Source: a virus
Length of the DNA: 43,229 nucleotides
IMG/VR virus record: IMGVR_UViG_3300004369_000777
Span: 1-43,229 of that record
Reading direction: 5' to 3' (one strand)
The notes under the pieces were generated by a model that was not told the DNA's origin, searched no databases, and worked only from the letters and a program-made list of their open reading frames with translations. A program made the translations under genes and the position numbers. This document shows positions 17,501 to 25,600 of the stretch, piece by piece; the first letter of the stretch is position 1; every line of letters starts with the position of its first letter.

Positions 17501-20372
17501 TAGGTACTACCCAATCTACTGTACCATCGGCTTTCACTCGGGCAACATGTGTTCCTATTTTTAAATTCTTAAATCGTACCCATCCATAATCTCTTGTTAA
17601 AATCTCAGTATCTGGCAAATAACCACCTTTTTCATTGAGTGCATTTCCAGAAAGAACTGGTATATATTCTCTATCATATGTATCACTAAACTGTATATTC
17701 GTATTACTAAATTGTTCATCATCAGAACTTAGTAAATAACCATCATAATCAAGAGAAGCATCTCTCACTAAAACTATGCCACCTTTGTTTATTCTTGTAA
17801 TATATTCACGTATAGCTTCTGTAGTGATTCTAAAATTTTTGATTGTTTTATCACGCATTGAGCCGATAGGACCTACTTTATGTTTTATAACATCAGCTAT
17901 CCAATTTGCCTCATCTTCTACATTAATAATTTTCATAAATGATTCTACAGCAACAATACCATCATAATAAGTTACGTTGTTTATGAGATTTGTAGTTTCA
18001 TTACTGTTCAAATAATTCTCAAAATCAAAAAAGGAATTATCAACAGGTTTCGTAATAATATCATCTATAAAATATTTAAATCCTTCAAATATATCGGCTA
18101 TTCCATCTACTTCTATTTCATGGAAATCTCTAGTAAACATTTCTTCATTATGTAAAAAGAATGATTCTACTTCTCTTTCATGAGAACCATTTATAGGCAA
18201 CTGTTCATTATTCAATGTTTGTATTTTAGTAAAGGGATATACCTCACTTGTGAGATATCCCATACTTTCAATTTCTATTTCTGGAAATTCAATTGCTTTA
18301 ATTCTTAAATCTAATTCTTCTTCAAATTTATTTCTAATAAATGCTAAGAATCCAGCAGGATGTAATTCATCTAATAATAATGGTTCTATATATGAAGCTG
18401 GTATTTTAGTTTTGATTTCATAAGAATAGTGTTGATAATAATGATTGTCAAAAAAGTATTTGTCTGAAGATAGTTTACTTTGATTATTTAAGAAATCTCC
18501 AAATGGTTTAAACATTAAGCTTTTTTGATATTCCAATTCAGATAACAAACCATGTGCTATTTCTGGCTCATCGTATTCATAATCTTGCGGATTTCTTAAA
18601 AATCGAATTGGATCTGAATCACGAACCATCAAACCCATTTGTTTTAGTTCGACTTGTGCAATACCTTCACCAAGAACTGCATCTAATTCTGCAGTATCAT
18701 TAAGAGTGTCAAAATCTAACAAATCAATAATTTCTGCTGTTAATGTAACTGTCTGAATTCCATTATCATATTCAAAATCTACATGAGAATCATCTTCTAA
18801 ATTGTTCACTGAGCGTTGAGTAATAAATCTCTTAACTACAAAATCCTCACTCTTGAATGGTAATCCTTCTAAAAGAATTTCATTTTTATCATTGTCAATA
18901 GCAACTTCACCAATACACACACCAACGTTTTCATCATTAGGAATACTTGTACCACCTGTGAAATTAACTACTGTGTTTGCTACAATGAATTGAGCATTCG
19001 CATCATCTTCTCTAAATGTCAGGTCAAAATAATTCATTAGACTTGCTTGTTCTAATGGATTAAATGCACTTACTCTTGGTGGTAGATTATATTCTAATCC
19101 AGAATTTTCAAAGCGAATTGATTTGATTGAACCTACTTCATACTCTGAAGATATGCTTGTTGGTAAAATGAGTTGTGGAGTTGTGTTTTGAAAAGTTCCT
19201 GAATTAGTAAAAACTTCATTCAATAAAGATTTTCCTTTGTAGAATTCTACTGGTCTATTTTTTACTAAATTATAATAATCATTAAAATATTTTGTTAGTG
19301 TTGGATTGATATTAATTTCAGATACATATGCATTTGCAGAATAACTAGCACCGGTAAAATCATTGTTGAAAACAATTGGATCTCCCACACGATATGCAAT
19401 ACCTGGGTCAACAATGTTTATATTTGTTATTGAATGTTTTTTAACCTGAGAGATTCTACCAACACCATCATTAAATACAAATCTATCATCAACTTTATGA
19501 CCGATACCACCATCTTTTATTTCTACACCAATGATAGATTCTATGATATAAGATCTACCAACTTCTTCTCCTGTACTGATGTCATAAGCGATTATTTCTT
19601 CATTTGCTTCAAATTTTCCATTTATAAAAATTAAATCAATAAAAGCACGTTTTGAATTGTCTTTGAAATTTGTTATAGTGTTTTTACAAATCGCAGATGC
19701 TTTAGATTTTGGAGCATATATTCTAGTGTTTGTAAACGAACCATTTGTTTTATTGATATCAACTTGAACAAGATTCTTTTCATAATAAGCACTGTCAGAT
19801 AATTTTAAAATATCTACTTTTGGATAATATAATTCTATCTCATCATCAAAGAATATACGAAAAAACCAATAGTAAGAATTTTCTGTTGTTTTGTTTTTAT
19901 AATAATCTAGTATTCTTTTTGTTAAAGTTTTTGGATCAACTCTGCGAAAAATACTCTGGTCTAATGAAACATTCTTTTTAAAATATTTTTTGAATATATT
20001 CATTGTAGTTTCATAAGCCGTATTCTGCTCAATATCTTTCATATACTGATAGATATTTTTATACAGATTTCTTATGAAATATACTTCTCCAGTATCACCA
20101 TTAAAAATAACTTCATTTTTATAAAATTGATTTGTTTTAGTTTCATAATCAAAATAGATGCGGTCTTTGCTTATATTCTTTACAATAGCTTTTGCTTTGG
20201 ATAAAGAGCCATATATAACATCACCTTCTGATAATTTTTTACTATCAGTCAATACCGCTATAGAAGACTCTAAAAAATTATAGTACTCTTCTACAAATTT
20301 TACAAATTGTGGATATTGTTCTAGAAAATAATTCGGAAATTGACTTTCTACCAGTTCTTTAGGTGTTGTCAT
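11532..20372 (-). CDS. gp7: Giant baseplate wedge protein, gp7-type N-terminal region plus repeats (2946 aa)
   Basis: One uninterrupted frame of 8.8 kb. Residues 1 to about 690 resemble the C-terminal half of T4 gp7 as I recall it: an early FVKFVEEYYNFLES helix, then a segment with TENSYYWFFRIFFDDEIELYYPK (pieces: NSYYWFFRIFFDDEIELYY), and near 660 a stretch ending LHPAGFLAFIRN. Residues 916-1066 are a Hint-like domain. Residues about 1145-1180 come from a GC-rich patch. Residues about 1755-2625 are ten tandem repeats of about 95 residues. T4 gp7 is 1032 residues, so most of this protein is extra. It starts within an ATGA overlap with the gp6 stop and precedes gp8, as in T4. Probable wedge scaffold with long outward extensions; the repeat region may form an arm or fibre-like rod. 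Confidence 0.75.
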   Translation of the reverse strand: MTTPKELVESQFPNYFLEQYPQFVKFVEEYYNFLESSIAVLTDSKKLSEGDVIYGSLSKAKAIVKNISKDRIYFDYETKTNQFYKNEVIFNGDTGEVYFIRNLYKNIYQYMKDIEQNTAYETTMNIFKKYFKKNVSLDQSIFRRVDPKTLTKRILDYYKNKTTENSYYWFFRIFFDDEIELYYPKVDILKLSDSAYYEKNLVQVDINKTNGSFTNTRIYAPKSKASAICKNTITNFKDNSKRAFIDLIFINGKFEANEEIIAYDISTGEEVGRSYIIESIIGVEIKDGGIGHKVDDRFVFNDGVGRISQVKKHSITNINIVDPGIAYRVGDPIVFNNDFTGASYSANAYVSEININPTLTKYFNDYYNLVKNRPVEFYKGKSLLNEVFTNSGTFQNTTPQLILPTSISSEYEVGSIKSIRFENSGLEYNLPPRVSAFNPLEQASLMNYFDLTFREDDANAQFIVANTVVNFTGGTSIPNDENVGVCIGEVAIDNDKNEILLEGLPFKSEDFVVKRFITQRSVNNLEDDSHVDFEYDNGIQTVTLTAEIIDLLDFDTLNDTAELDAVLGEGIAQVELKQMGLMVRDSDPIRFLRNPQDYEYDEPEIAHGLLSELEYQKSLMFKPFGDFLNNQSKLSSDKYFFDNHYYQHYSYEIKTKIPASYIEPLLLDELHPAGFLAFIRNKFEEELDLRIKAIEFPEIEIESMGYLTSEVYPFTKIQTLNNEQLPINGSHEREVESFFLHNEEMFTRDFHEIEVDGIADIFEGFKYFIDDIITKPVDNSFFDFENYLNSNETTNLINNVTYYDGIVAVESFMKIINVEDEANWIADVIKHKVGPIGSMRDKTIKNFRITTEAIREYITRINKGGIVLVRDASLDYDGYLLSSDDEQFSNTNIQFSDTYDREYIPVLSGNALNEKGGYLPDTEILTRDYGWVRFKNLKIGTHVARVKADGTVDWVVPREIVKTQYSGDLYQFTDNDKISITVAPYQELVTSDENNNLSKIKSQKLNIGRTPNYFYGANKDNAYTNNSVLSDKIRIKNNIKKYKLNYTGNLYCVLIDEFEYEVRMPSKFGESDLDLVHMVSAINNEYTIPKLKTIEEVLHNDDFLEGIKLDFSFMQTIQPPSNTIIFDFNSNTNVINPYPEVAPTEVFFFSSLARKADSLPFDQEPSIVVDLARINPLVLEHLVIAKPEIGVDFTQQEYFSFGDYGQYFQFLDAQRPQNITHLKVDLRDYQKDEVRNALILELIGMVTPEVIYDVPLHTVINVDFKPMTITVPTSEEFGETQIGKIINEDKDTCDFRIERFADAPRNKVSTLSFSNAISSLKEGEKPKTQSQIQLLRITLDMTVSNDIAEISTVLCPDHQFEPKGIVTVLNKFEDKQKNKVGSLISAASAFAYQDDENLGVLLEQGDIINWDHITELIPKDADVRYVISRLNQVDQSVGTPVFANILKDEESVYGYGLKKFSNFDSFESSFDNTDIFFDHNNVYKYRRNTIFDRTVFNAKLEIPAVLNHAKIDNFILKKLNENHELEYENYISTPFQVRSTEEDTIVPRQIPRFDNKNYFILKRYDDNSTFDTTIEHPFDSDFLFDKTNTVVEYDITFDSTHENFFDNDFSEKFNYIDKRGFNVIAHYDLDTKETFKTQTFNTTPYLLHIDLSYTSSLDGADALSTLTSGGDDSILASNLQALETDTFQRSHVPILDRYLFFDYNERIRDWYNIYFLPYIKAVQRDWMGDLLPSAKGFSEPYVYLQPVKKRMPLLNNVDTIVYFPNTVFLDSSSVIAEYHDKIQYKFDVESRKKYIDLGDIIKPWVDIRIRDHFKVKTTDYDGDTMPFMKINSYIDIETIRTDYVNPSVIIDSTVYYPNTTYLSAESVVEDFEAKIVQDHFIMDRNKIFSLDQGVVAKILDIELEETYFKKLLRFYDGDTIPSVTIAGDTDIEMYRTILGSTPVFAKPDNTVYYPNTTYLSAESVVEDYEAKIVKDLSLTDRNSIFNLYDREISSKILDFYIPNSYYKRILKENKFGTIPRVSIDSMTDVETYRSTEEQTLTHLFYDTIIYFPNTTFLDATSETYEINELEYDSIIPDRNKIFSLNNIIAKWYYREMKKHITKQRLLDWDKNGMPSPVLKLEPEYTHKINLDLSSGVENHTTVYFPNTTFLDASASIEEWSEDINFENQNFILDKNTVIPLQDKPLGTKWYYKQIDPKEFGFKISDYNKNYIPSVSVHSEPNYVLKGQTYTVANHDTYTTVTFPNTTFLDATAAIGQDSEFVEFENLNEFLDKNKIIGLNDKIYRYRDIDSVALNTPIIPSSREFIPSVSVDIIPHYIHKIKLDSTINVDYRMNIEFDRQADASASKETYTFTGFEYDRKFLNKDTVIGLNDKIFAYNMLDDKVLNKPIIVSSKDYIPSVSVHFEPNYIHKAQVHSYVGYDSESNYIFANTTFLDATTAIGQDSEFVEFENLNEFLDKHTVIGLNDKIYGLKKLDDVLDKPIVVSSKKYIPSVSAHFEPNYIHKAQVHSYVGYDSESNYIFANTTFLDATSSPQEQFTEFSFERDFKSDYKKISKDMLFVKKYNEKISDFLNHRIIDNFDNINKIASIHSEPNYIHKTQVDSTTNSDTFTNIIFGNTTFLDSTSSVSDIENKLTRINISYTDDNALSKFDVITKEFENMVIEDRLLTRIVDSDINIRPALKAELEYTMSHISDDVDTEILKPEVFMETSYDNISNDYTGLSTEISHHEKVEKIFNEVLNRNLYFETDKIIQDFIINQIFELEEFKLSDYLGETIPSVQVDTLSHFIFEPIYNIREFERNGKLIKTEFAVTNTTVNYEDTHLTVNSTFGVANTTGYVNTANNIVDGYGFEINSINNGITIQEFLLNNYLENYLNETIKYYNYRQVKRRNNYRRYNHSSLKMNYVKSESYTWDISALNTGENTLSYFANNYNDPNIDRPDFIDNVRVEI
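12500..15110 (-). repeat. Ten tandem repeats of about 285 bp (95 aa) in the gp7-type gene
   Basis: Each repeat contains a motif like VYFPNTTFLDATS, followed by an aspartate-rich strand, a LDKNTVIGLNDKI-type strand, then YIPSVSVHFEPNYIHK. Motif centres are near 15080, 14800, 14505, 14200, 13930, 13635, 13360 (degenerate), 13085, 12805 and 12525. Bases 12805-12890 and 13084-13169 are identical over 86 nt, and 13004-13061 and 13559-13616 are identical over 58 nt, which points to recent duplication or gene conversion. Confidence 0.85.
16841..16960 (-). other. GC-rich patch with hairpin and T10 run inside the gp7-type gene
   Basis: By hand count 65 of 120 bases are G or C, against roughly 30% around it. 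The patch holds a seven-bp inverted repeat, GGAAGGC (16894-16900) and GCCTTCC (16906-16912), and a run of ten A on the plus strand (16927-16936), which is U10 in the gp7-type mRNA. The reading frame continues through it, encoding EVFFFSSLARKADSLPFDQ and onward. Confidence 0.7.
17175..17627 (-). other. Degenerate Hint (intein-like) domain, residues 916-1066 of the gp7-type protein
   Basis: Block A is GGYLPDTEILT, then GWVRFKNLKIGTHVARV: the intein/Hint start with Tyr918 where splicing Cys1 should be. Block B is ITVAPYQELVTS with Gln986 in place of the conserved His. Block F is YTGNLYCVLIDEFEYEVRM at 1046-1064. No His-Asn plus Cys/Ser/Thr terminal block follows. Only about 55 residues lie between B and F, so there is no homing endonuclease. 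The fold is probably kept but cannot splice. Confidence 0.65.
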
Positions 20373-22210
20373 GAATCGAATAGATTTGCTTTAGCTATAT
20401 TAGATGTTGTTGATGACCTATCTACAAATGGAGCAGGTGTTACATTGATGTCATCAACTGTAATTGTTAGTATTTGTTCTTTAGCGGGTGTAATAACATA
20501 ACTATTTGTTTTCATTTCAAAAATCATTTCAGATGTAGAGCTTCTTATAAATTCTGGCATAAAATCTTCCAATTTTATTACACCGTCTTCATAATTTATA
20601 TTACCTATATTATCTATTAAAGTATATTCTTTTATTAATCCAGCTTCAACTCTTGTAAAGTTTATAGAGAGTTTAGTGTAATCTGGACTTTCTTTTAGAT
20701 AACAGTTTGTAATTAAATTTCTATTCTTGTCAAAATAATCAAAATTAGTTGAAACTAGTGTACCCTTTACAACATTGTTGTTGAAATTTATTTCATAGAA
20801 ATTACCTGTGCCGGTCTCCACATTTCTTTTTTGATATAGCTTCAAATCAATGTAAGCACCCATAAAATAATCATTGAGTTGATCTATCGTTTTGGTCATG
20901 TTTGTTATTTGAAACGAACTAAAGAATTTCAATAAATTATTTTTTGAATAATCAAAGACTGCATTTTCTACAAGTTCTACAATTTCAACTTCATTTAAAG
21001 TTATTTGAAGTGCATCATATGCTACTCTCACATCTACTTTAATATATGTGTATTCGGGGTCTATAATTTTTGGAAGAACTGTAATTACGTTTAAATTTTC
21101 TAATTGTAATCTAATTTGTTCTTTTTCTGCTACTGTTAGTATAAATCTATTTTTTGGTTTAACCGCACAAAAAACACTTCCATATAAAGGTGGACTATTT
21201 TTTTCTCCACCCCAAACCGAAAGTGTATCAATGAATGGAAAATATTTCATTAATATTATTTGATAATCTTTTTCAGTAACTGTTCTGTTTTGACTAAAAA
21301 ATAATTTTCTTGCATTGTTGCGAATGGTGTCTACATTTTCTTCCTCCACTCCTTGTGAAGAAAATTGTACAGTTTGTATTAAACTTGTGAACGCAAATAG
21401 ATTTTTATTTACAATATCAAAATTTACACAATCATTACCTTCTTCTCCAGAAGTCACAAGATATGATATTTCTATGATATTATTATTTTTTAAATCTTTT
21501 CCAATAACTCCATCACCAAAAATAATTTGATATTTTCCATTATAATTTTGTTCAATGTAGTAAACTTCTGATTCTGAATCTAATAACGTAATATCATATA
21601 TTCTATAATATTTTATACGTGCAGCATCTTGAGCGTTTTGTCTCACATAAACATCAAGATAATTTAAATCTATATCTGCACTTGAAATTTCAAATTTCTT
21701 TTCAAGTAATAAATTATTTACTACAATGTTTTCAGTAACATAAGAACCTTGAATCAAATCTATATTTGAAGAATATTGATTTCCACGATTTAAAGAAACA
21801 GTATCTCTACTTACAAATGGAAGAATAGTTCCGTCTGCTTTTGAACCAACAAATTCTGTTCTCGTTCTAACATTAAGCACGGTATTTAAATTACCAGTAT
21901 TTGTTAGTCTTAAATTTATAATAGCCTTGGGTGCTATTTTAGAATTTGCAAGATATCCCATTTGTTTTGCTATAGACACAACATTCTTTCTTTGTTGTGC
22001 TGTGTCCAAGAACATCTCACTGGCTACTTGATTTAAATAATATGCAGAGTATTGAGTGTTGTATGTTAGTAAATCTACTAAAAAATTTAATCCAGAAGAA
22101 TCAAAATCATAGTCTTTAAACTCAGAATTATTTTTAACATAATCAATTAAATTTTGTCTTAATACAACAAAGTCTAATTCATTAATGTTTTCTGAAGGAA
22201 TCTTAGACAT
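20369..22210 (-). CDS. gp6: Baseplate wedge protein, T4 gp6 / Baseplate_J-like (613 aa)
   Basis: Forms the ring of the inner baseplate that joins wedges. The N-terminal region shows the gp6/J pattern: DFDSSGLNFLVDLLTYNTQY, then YYLNQVASEMFLDTAQQR and VSIAKQMGYLANSK. The middle has YQIIFGDGVIGKDLKNNN followed by ISYLVTSGEEGN, typical for the family. Around residue 310 is NRTVTEKDYQIILMKYFP, also conserved. T4 gp6 is 660 residues, so length is normal. One base separates it from the gp25 stop, and its own stop overlaps the gp7-type start (ATGA). The order gp25-gp6-gp7-gp8 matches T4 apart from the position of gene 25. Confidence 0.9.
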   Translation of the reverse strand: MSKIPSENINELDFVVLRQNLIDYVKNNSEFKDYDFDSSGLNFLVDLLTYNTQYSAYYLNQVASEMFLDTAQQRKNVVSIAKQMGYLANSKIAPKAIINLRLTNTGNLNTVLNVRTRTEFVGSKADGTILPFVSRDTVSLNRGNQYSSNIDLIQGSYVTENIVVNNLLLEKKFEISSADIDLNYLDVYVRQNAQDAARIKYYRIYDITLLDSESEVYYIEQNYNGKYQIIFGDGVIGKDLKNNNIIEISYLVTSGEEGNDCVNFDIVNKNLFAFTSLIQTVQFSSQGVEEENVDTIRNNARKLFFSQNRTVTEKDYQIILMKYFPFIDTLSVWGGEKNSPPLYGSVFCAVKPKNRFILTVAEKEQIRLQLENLNVITVLPKIIDPEYTYIKVDVRVAYDALQITLNEVEIVELVENAVFDYSKNNLLKFFSSFQITNMTKTIDQLNDYFMGAYIDLKLYQKRNVETGTGNFYEINFNNNVVKGTLVSTNFDYFDKNRNLITNCYLKESPDYTKLSINFTRVEAGLIKEYTLIDNIGNINYEDGVIKLEDFMPEFIRSSTSEMIFEMKTNSYVITPAKEQILTITVDDINVTPAPFVDRSSTTSNIAKANLFDS

Positions 22211-22211
22211 G

Positions 22212-22589
22212 TTAGCGTATTCTCTTTAATGTTCTTGCAAATGTTAATAATTCTTGAGGATCAGATTTTAATCTATATGATATATTAATTGTTATGTTAT
22301 TCAAATCTTGTTCTACGGTTACATCTTCTAAAATCACTCTTCTTTCATAATTAACTATTTGATTTCTTATATTTGTTCTTAATAAATCTTCTTGTATAAA
22401 ATTATTTAATTCAAATATGTAATCCTGTATGCCTACTCCAAAGTCATTGTTATATAATTTCTCTCCTTGGCGAGTGAATAACAGATGATTTAAAGCACGT
22501 TGTATTGCTGTTTTAGCATCTAAATTTTTAACTTGTTTTGTTGTAGGATGTGGTATAAATTTTAAATCTATATCTGAAAATCTTGACAT
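22212..22589 (-). CDS. gp25: Baseplate wedge protein, T4 gp25 family (125 aa)
   Basis: Small wedge subunit with a lysozyme-like fold but no lysozyme activity in the well-studied tails; it helps start sheath assembly. The visible family pattern is DIDLKFIPHP, then DAKTAIQRALNHLLFTRQGEKLYNNDFGVGIQDYIFEL (pieces: AIQRALNHLLFTRQGEKLY and GVGIQDYIFEL), then a C-terminal beta strand INISYRLKSDPQELLTF. Length is close to the 132 residues of T4 gp25. It starts at ATG 22589, 37 bp after the preceding large gene, the largest gap in this operon, where a late-promoter-like GATAAATA is found. Confidence 0.9.
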   Translation of the reverse strand: MSRFSDIDLKFIPHPTTKQVKNLDAKTAIQRALNHLLFTRQGEKLYNNDFGVGIQDYIFELNNFIQEDLLRTNIRNQIVNYERRVILEDVTVEQDLNNITINISYRLKSDPQELLTFARTLKRIR

Positions 22590-22608
22590 TTATTTTTAAC
22601 CTTAAATT

Positions 22609-22616
22609 TATTTATC
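22609..22616 (-). promoter_or_regulatory. Late promoter variant GATAAATA before gp25
   Basis: The minus strand reads GATAAATA, one base off TATAAATA, in the 37-bp gap before gp25. It would give a leader of about 14 nt and could boost gp25-gp6-gp7-gp8 expression. The same octamer occurs by chance in nearby coding sequence, so the call rests on its position. Confidence 0.4.
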
Positions 22617-22626
22617 TAGCTATTTT

Positions 22627-25600
22627 TTAACGAACTCTATAAAAATAAATTTCACTATTAGTTACTGTGAATGTCAAACTTTCCATCTGAAGATTTCCGT
22701 TTTCATAACCAATTAAAATATAAGGTTGTATTATAGAAGTTTCTTCTTTTCCGATTTCTATTTCCCCTATAAATTTTTTCTTTTTTCTTCTACCAAATTT
22801 AAAAATCTCATTGATATTGCCATTCAGTTGAGTAGCAATTTTTCGATTGTTTCTTCTTCCTTCAAACAAAACGCCCATGTAGACATCTACTTTATTTATC
22901 TCAGGAAGAATAGTATAATTTCCATTATTAAAAGATGCTTCTAATTCAAACTCATAACGATACACAAAATCGTTTACTATGGAACTTGAATAATTTGGTA
23001 ACTCTAACGCATCTTCAGTAAAAATTCCATGAATGTATTTGTTTTCTAATTTACCTTTAATTGTAAATTCATAATCACCACCTGTTGGTCCTCCAGTAAA
23101 GTAATTAGAATTATTTGACAACGATAATATAGTTGTGTCATTTAAGGTAAAGCTTCTAGTGGTTCTAAACGGCGTAAATGTCACAGCAATTGGCTCTGGA
23201 TTAGCTTTTATTCCAGAAGAAGGATTAGAATCTTTACTTGTCTGATCTAAAATGTTTTCTAAATCTAATAGAGAATTGTTTGGCAACAACTCATTAATTT
23301 TATTTTCATCAATTGGTGGTGGAGCAGCAGTACTTGTTACCGGATTATCATCTTTATCTAATAAGCGCAGTAAATAAGCAATGTATCGAACTGGATATGC
23401 ATCAAAAGGTAAACCTTTTGGTAAATAAGAAAGAAACATCATAGAAAATCCAAATTCACTTGAAAGAGTATTTCTTATTTTGGCAATCTCTGCATATATT
23501 TTAGCTTTTCTATATAATATTTTGTTAGATTTGGAGGTAGCTTCTGCTTTTTCTTTAGATGCTATTCCTATATTGCTTAAATTTGTATATAAAGCACTTC
23601 CCACATCAAATAGATTTGAAGGTATATTGGTTAATTGATCTATTTGATTTTGTATAGAAGCACCCAAATTTTTTGCAAGGTCGTAGTCCGATTGTCTATC
23701 AGGCAAAACAGATATTTGAGATGACTCTTGTATTTTTGTATCTTTGTTATCATGATTTGATGTTTGTGCAAAAAGATTATCAATCTCATCCACAATGGCA
23801 TCCGCTGCAGCGGGGTCTAGTTCTCTAATTTTATTTAAATGCACTTGTACAGTACTGAGTTTACTTGGTCTGAATGTTTTTGTAGGTTTTTTGGAATATC
23901 CTTCTGTACTCGTTAAATCTGCAGCAAGCTTATCATATCCTTCTAATCCAGTTTCTCTACAATATTTTGCCCAAATTGAACCTTCAAAATTAATACTGAA
24001 ATTTAAAAGTTCTAATAGAACATCTATAACATCAATTAATTCAATGATTCTTTCTTTTAAATTTTTAAGAAATTGTATAATAGTGTCTAAAGACTCTGTA
24101 TTTGGAGTAAATGTTCTTTCTAAAGAGCGAACATTATTTTGTAGAGATTTAATTGTACTTGTAATGCCTAACATGTCGCTGAAATTCATTTTAGCCCAGC
24201 TACCACCACCTGCAGTATTAAACGGTTGCATTTCTTCTTCCATGACTATACCATCGGCTATAATATCATAATCAGTTCCATTATATTTTGCAACTTGTAC
24301 ATATTGAGATGGTTGAATATAATCAAAGTTAGTTGTGAAATTATTAGCACCTGGCTTCTCTTCAATTTTAACAGTAAATTCATATACATAGTTTTGTGCT
24401 TCTACTGCTGTAAAATTATAAAACTTTTGTATATAATTCTTATATAAAGAATTCTGACCTGCTAGAGGATAACTGTTATGATAAAATACTACATTGGCAG
24501 AGTTTGTTATATTTTCAACAGTGGTTGAAGCAACACTTAGTGTATCTAATTGGTCACGTTTTTCTTGTAGATTTTCGTTAATTAAAGCCGCTCTTGCTTT
24601 TAATTGATCTACAGTTTTCTTCTTAACTAAATCATAAAGAATGTCTTTATCTTTCTCTAATTCATTTAATCTCTCTATTCTTTCAGTTTCTGCTAAATCT
24701 GGAGGAGTTATTGAAAACATATCTGATATATTCAAATATTCATTACGAATTATACTTGAAGCATTCAATAAATCTTGTTGTGCGGTTTGTATCAAATTAA
24801 AAATGGTTAAGTCTCTGGCAGGTTCACCTGAAGTGAGATTTCCATTTTCATCCGTTTGTGTTAACTGAGGTCTGAGTCGTTGATATATCGAATTATATTC
24901 ATTTACCTTTGAAATAAAGTTTTGTAAATTACCGAATTTACTTGTTTCATATATTGTGGAATCTGGTCCAAATCTTTTTACTAAAACACTAACTCTTCCA
25001 AAATCATTAAAAACAAATTTCTGAAATTGTTCTATGTCATTGAAATCTACGGAGTTTTCAAGATTTGCTGCAAAATTTGCAGCACTGTAATATATAATTT
25101 CTGATTTTACTTCTTTTATATCATCAACATAATCTGCATATACTGTTTGTGTTCCTAATTCAATTCCTAATTCAAGTGTATCAACTTCTTCTGCTGTATT
25201 TTGTTTTAAGTTAAAAGCAAGCAGTTCATCAAAAACTTCTCCGGCTTGTTCTTTAGCGTTTTGATTTAAAATTGCCATATCACCTTCATCATTATATCCT
25301 TGATTTTTTAAATTCTCAAGAAGTCTTTCTTTTCTTTCCGATGGCATGTTCGCAATTGGATCAGCAGGAAAAATATAAATATCTTTCAATTCATTATCAA
25401 TAGGATTTCTTTTTATCGAATATAAATCTTTTTTATCATAACTTGTTGTACTTGCACTTATGAATGATTTTTGAATGTCGGGTATTTTTACATTAGAGAG
25501 TATTTTTACTCTTTTTGTAACAGGTGCAAACAATCCTGTGATTTCATCATGTACACCCCACAGGTCTTCAAATTGAAAAAAGTTTGACAGACCAGCAATT

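Noticed and set aside
17175-17627. Active intein in gp7
   Set aside because: The splicing Cys1, the block B His and the terminal HN-nucleophile are all absent.
23795-24271. Plus-strand frame of 158 codons inside the 1242-residue gene
   Set aside because: Antisense shadow without a ribosome site or family pattern.
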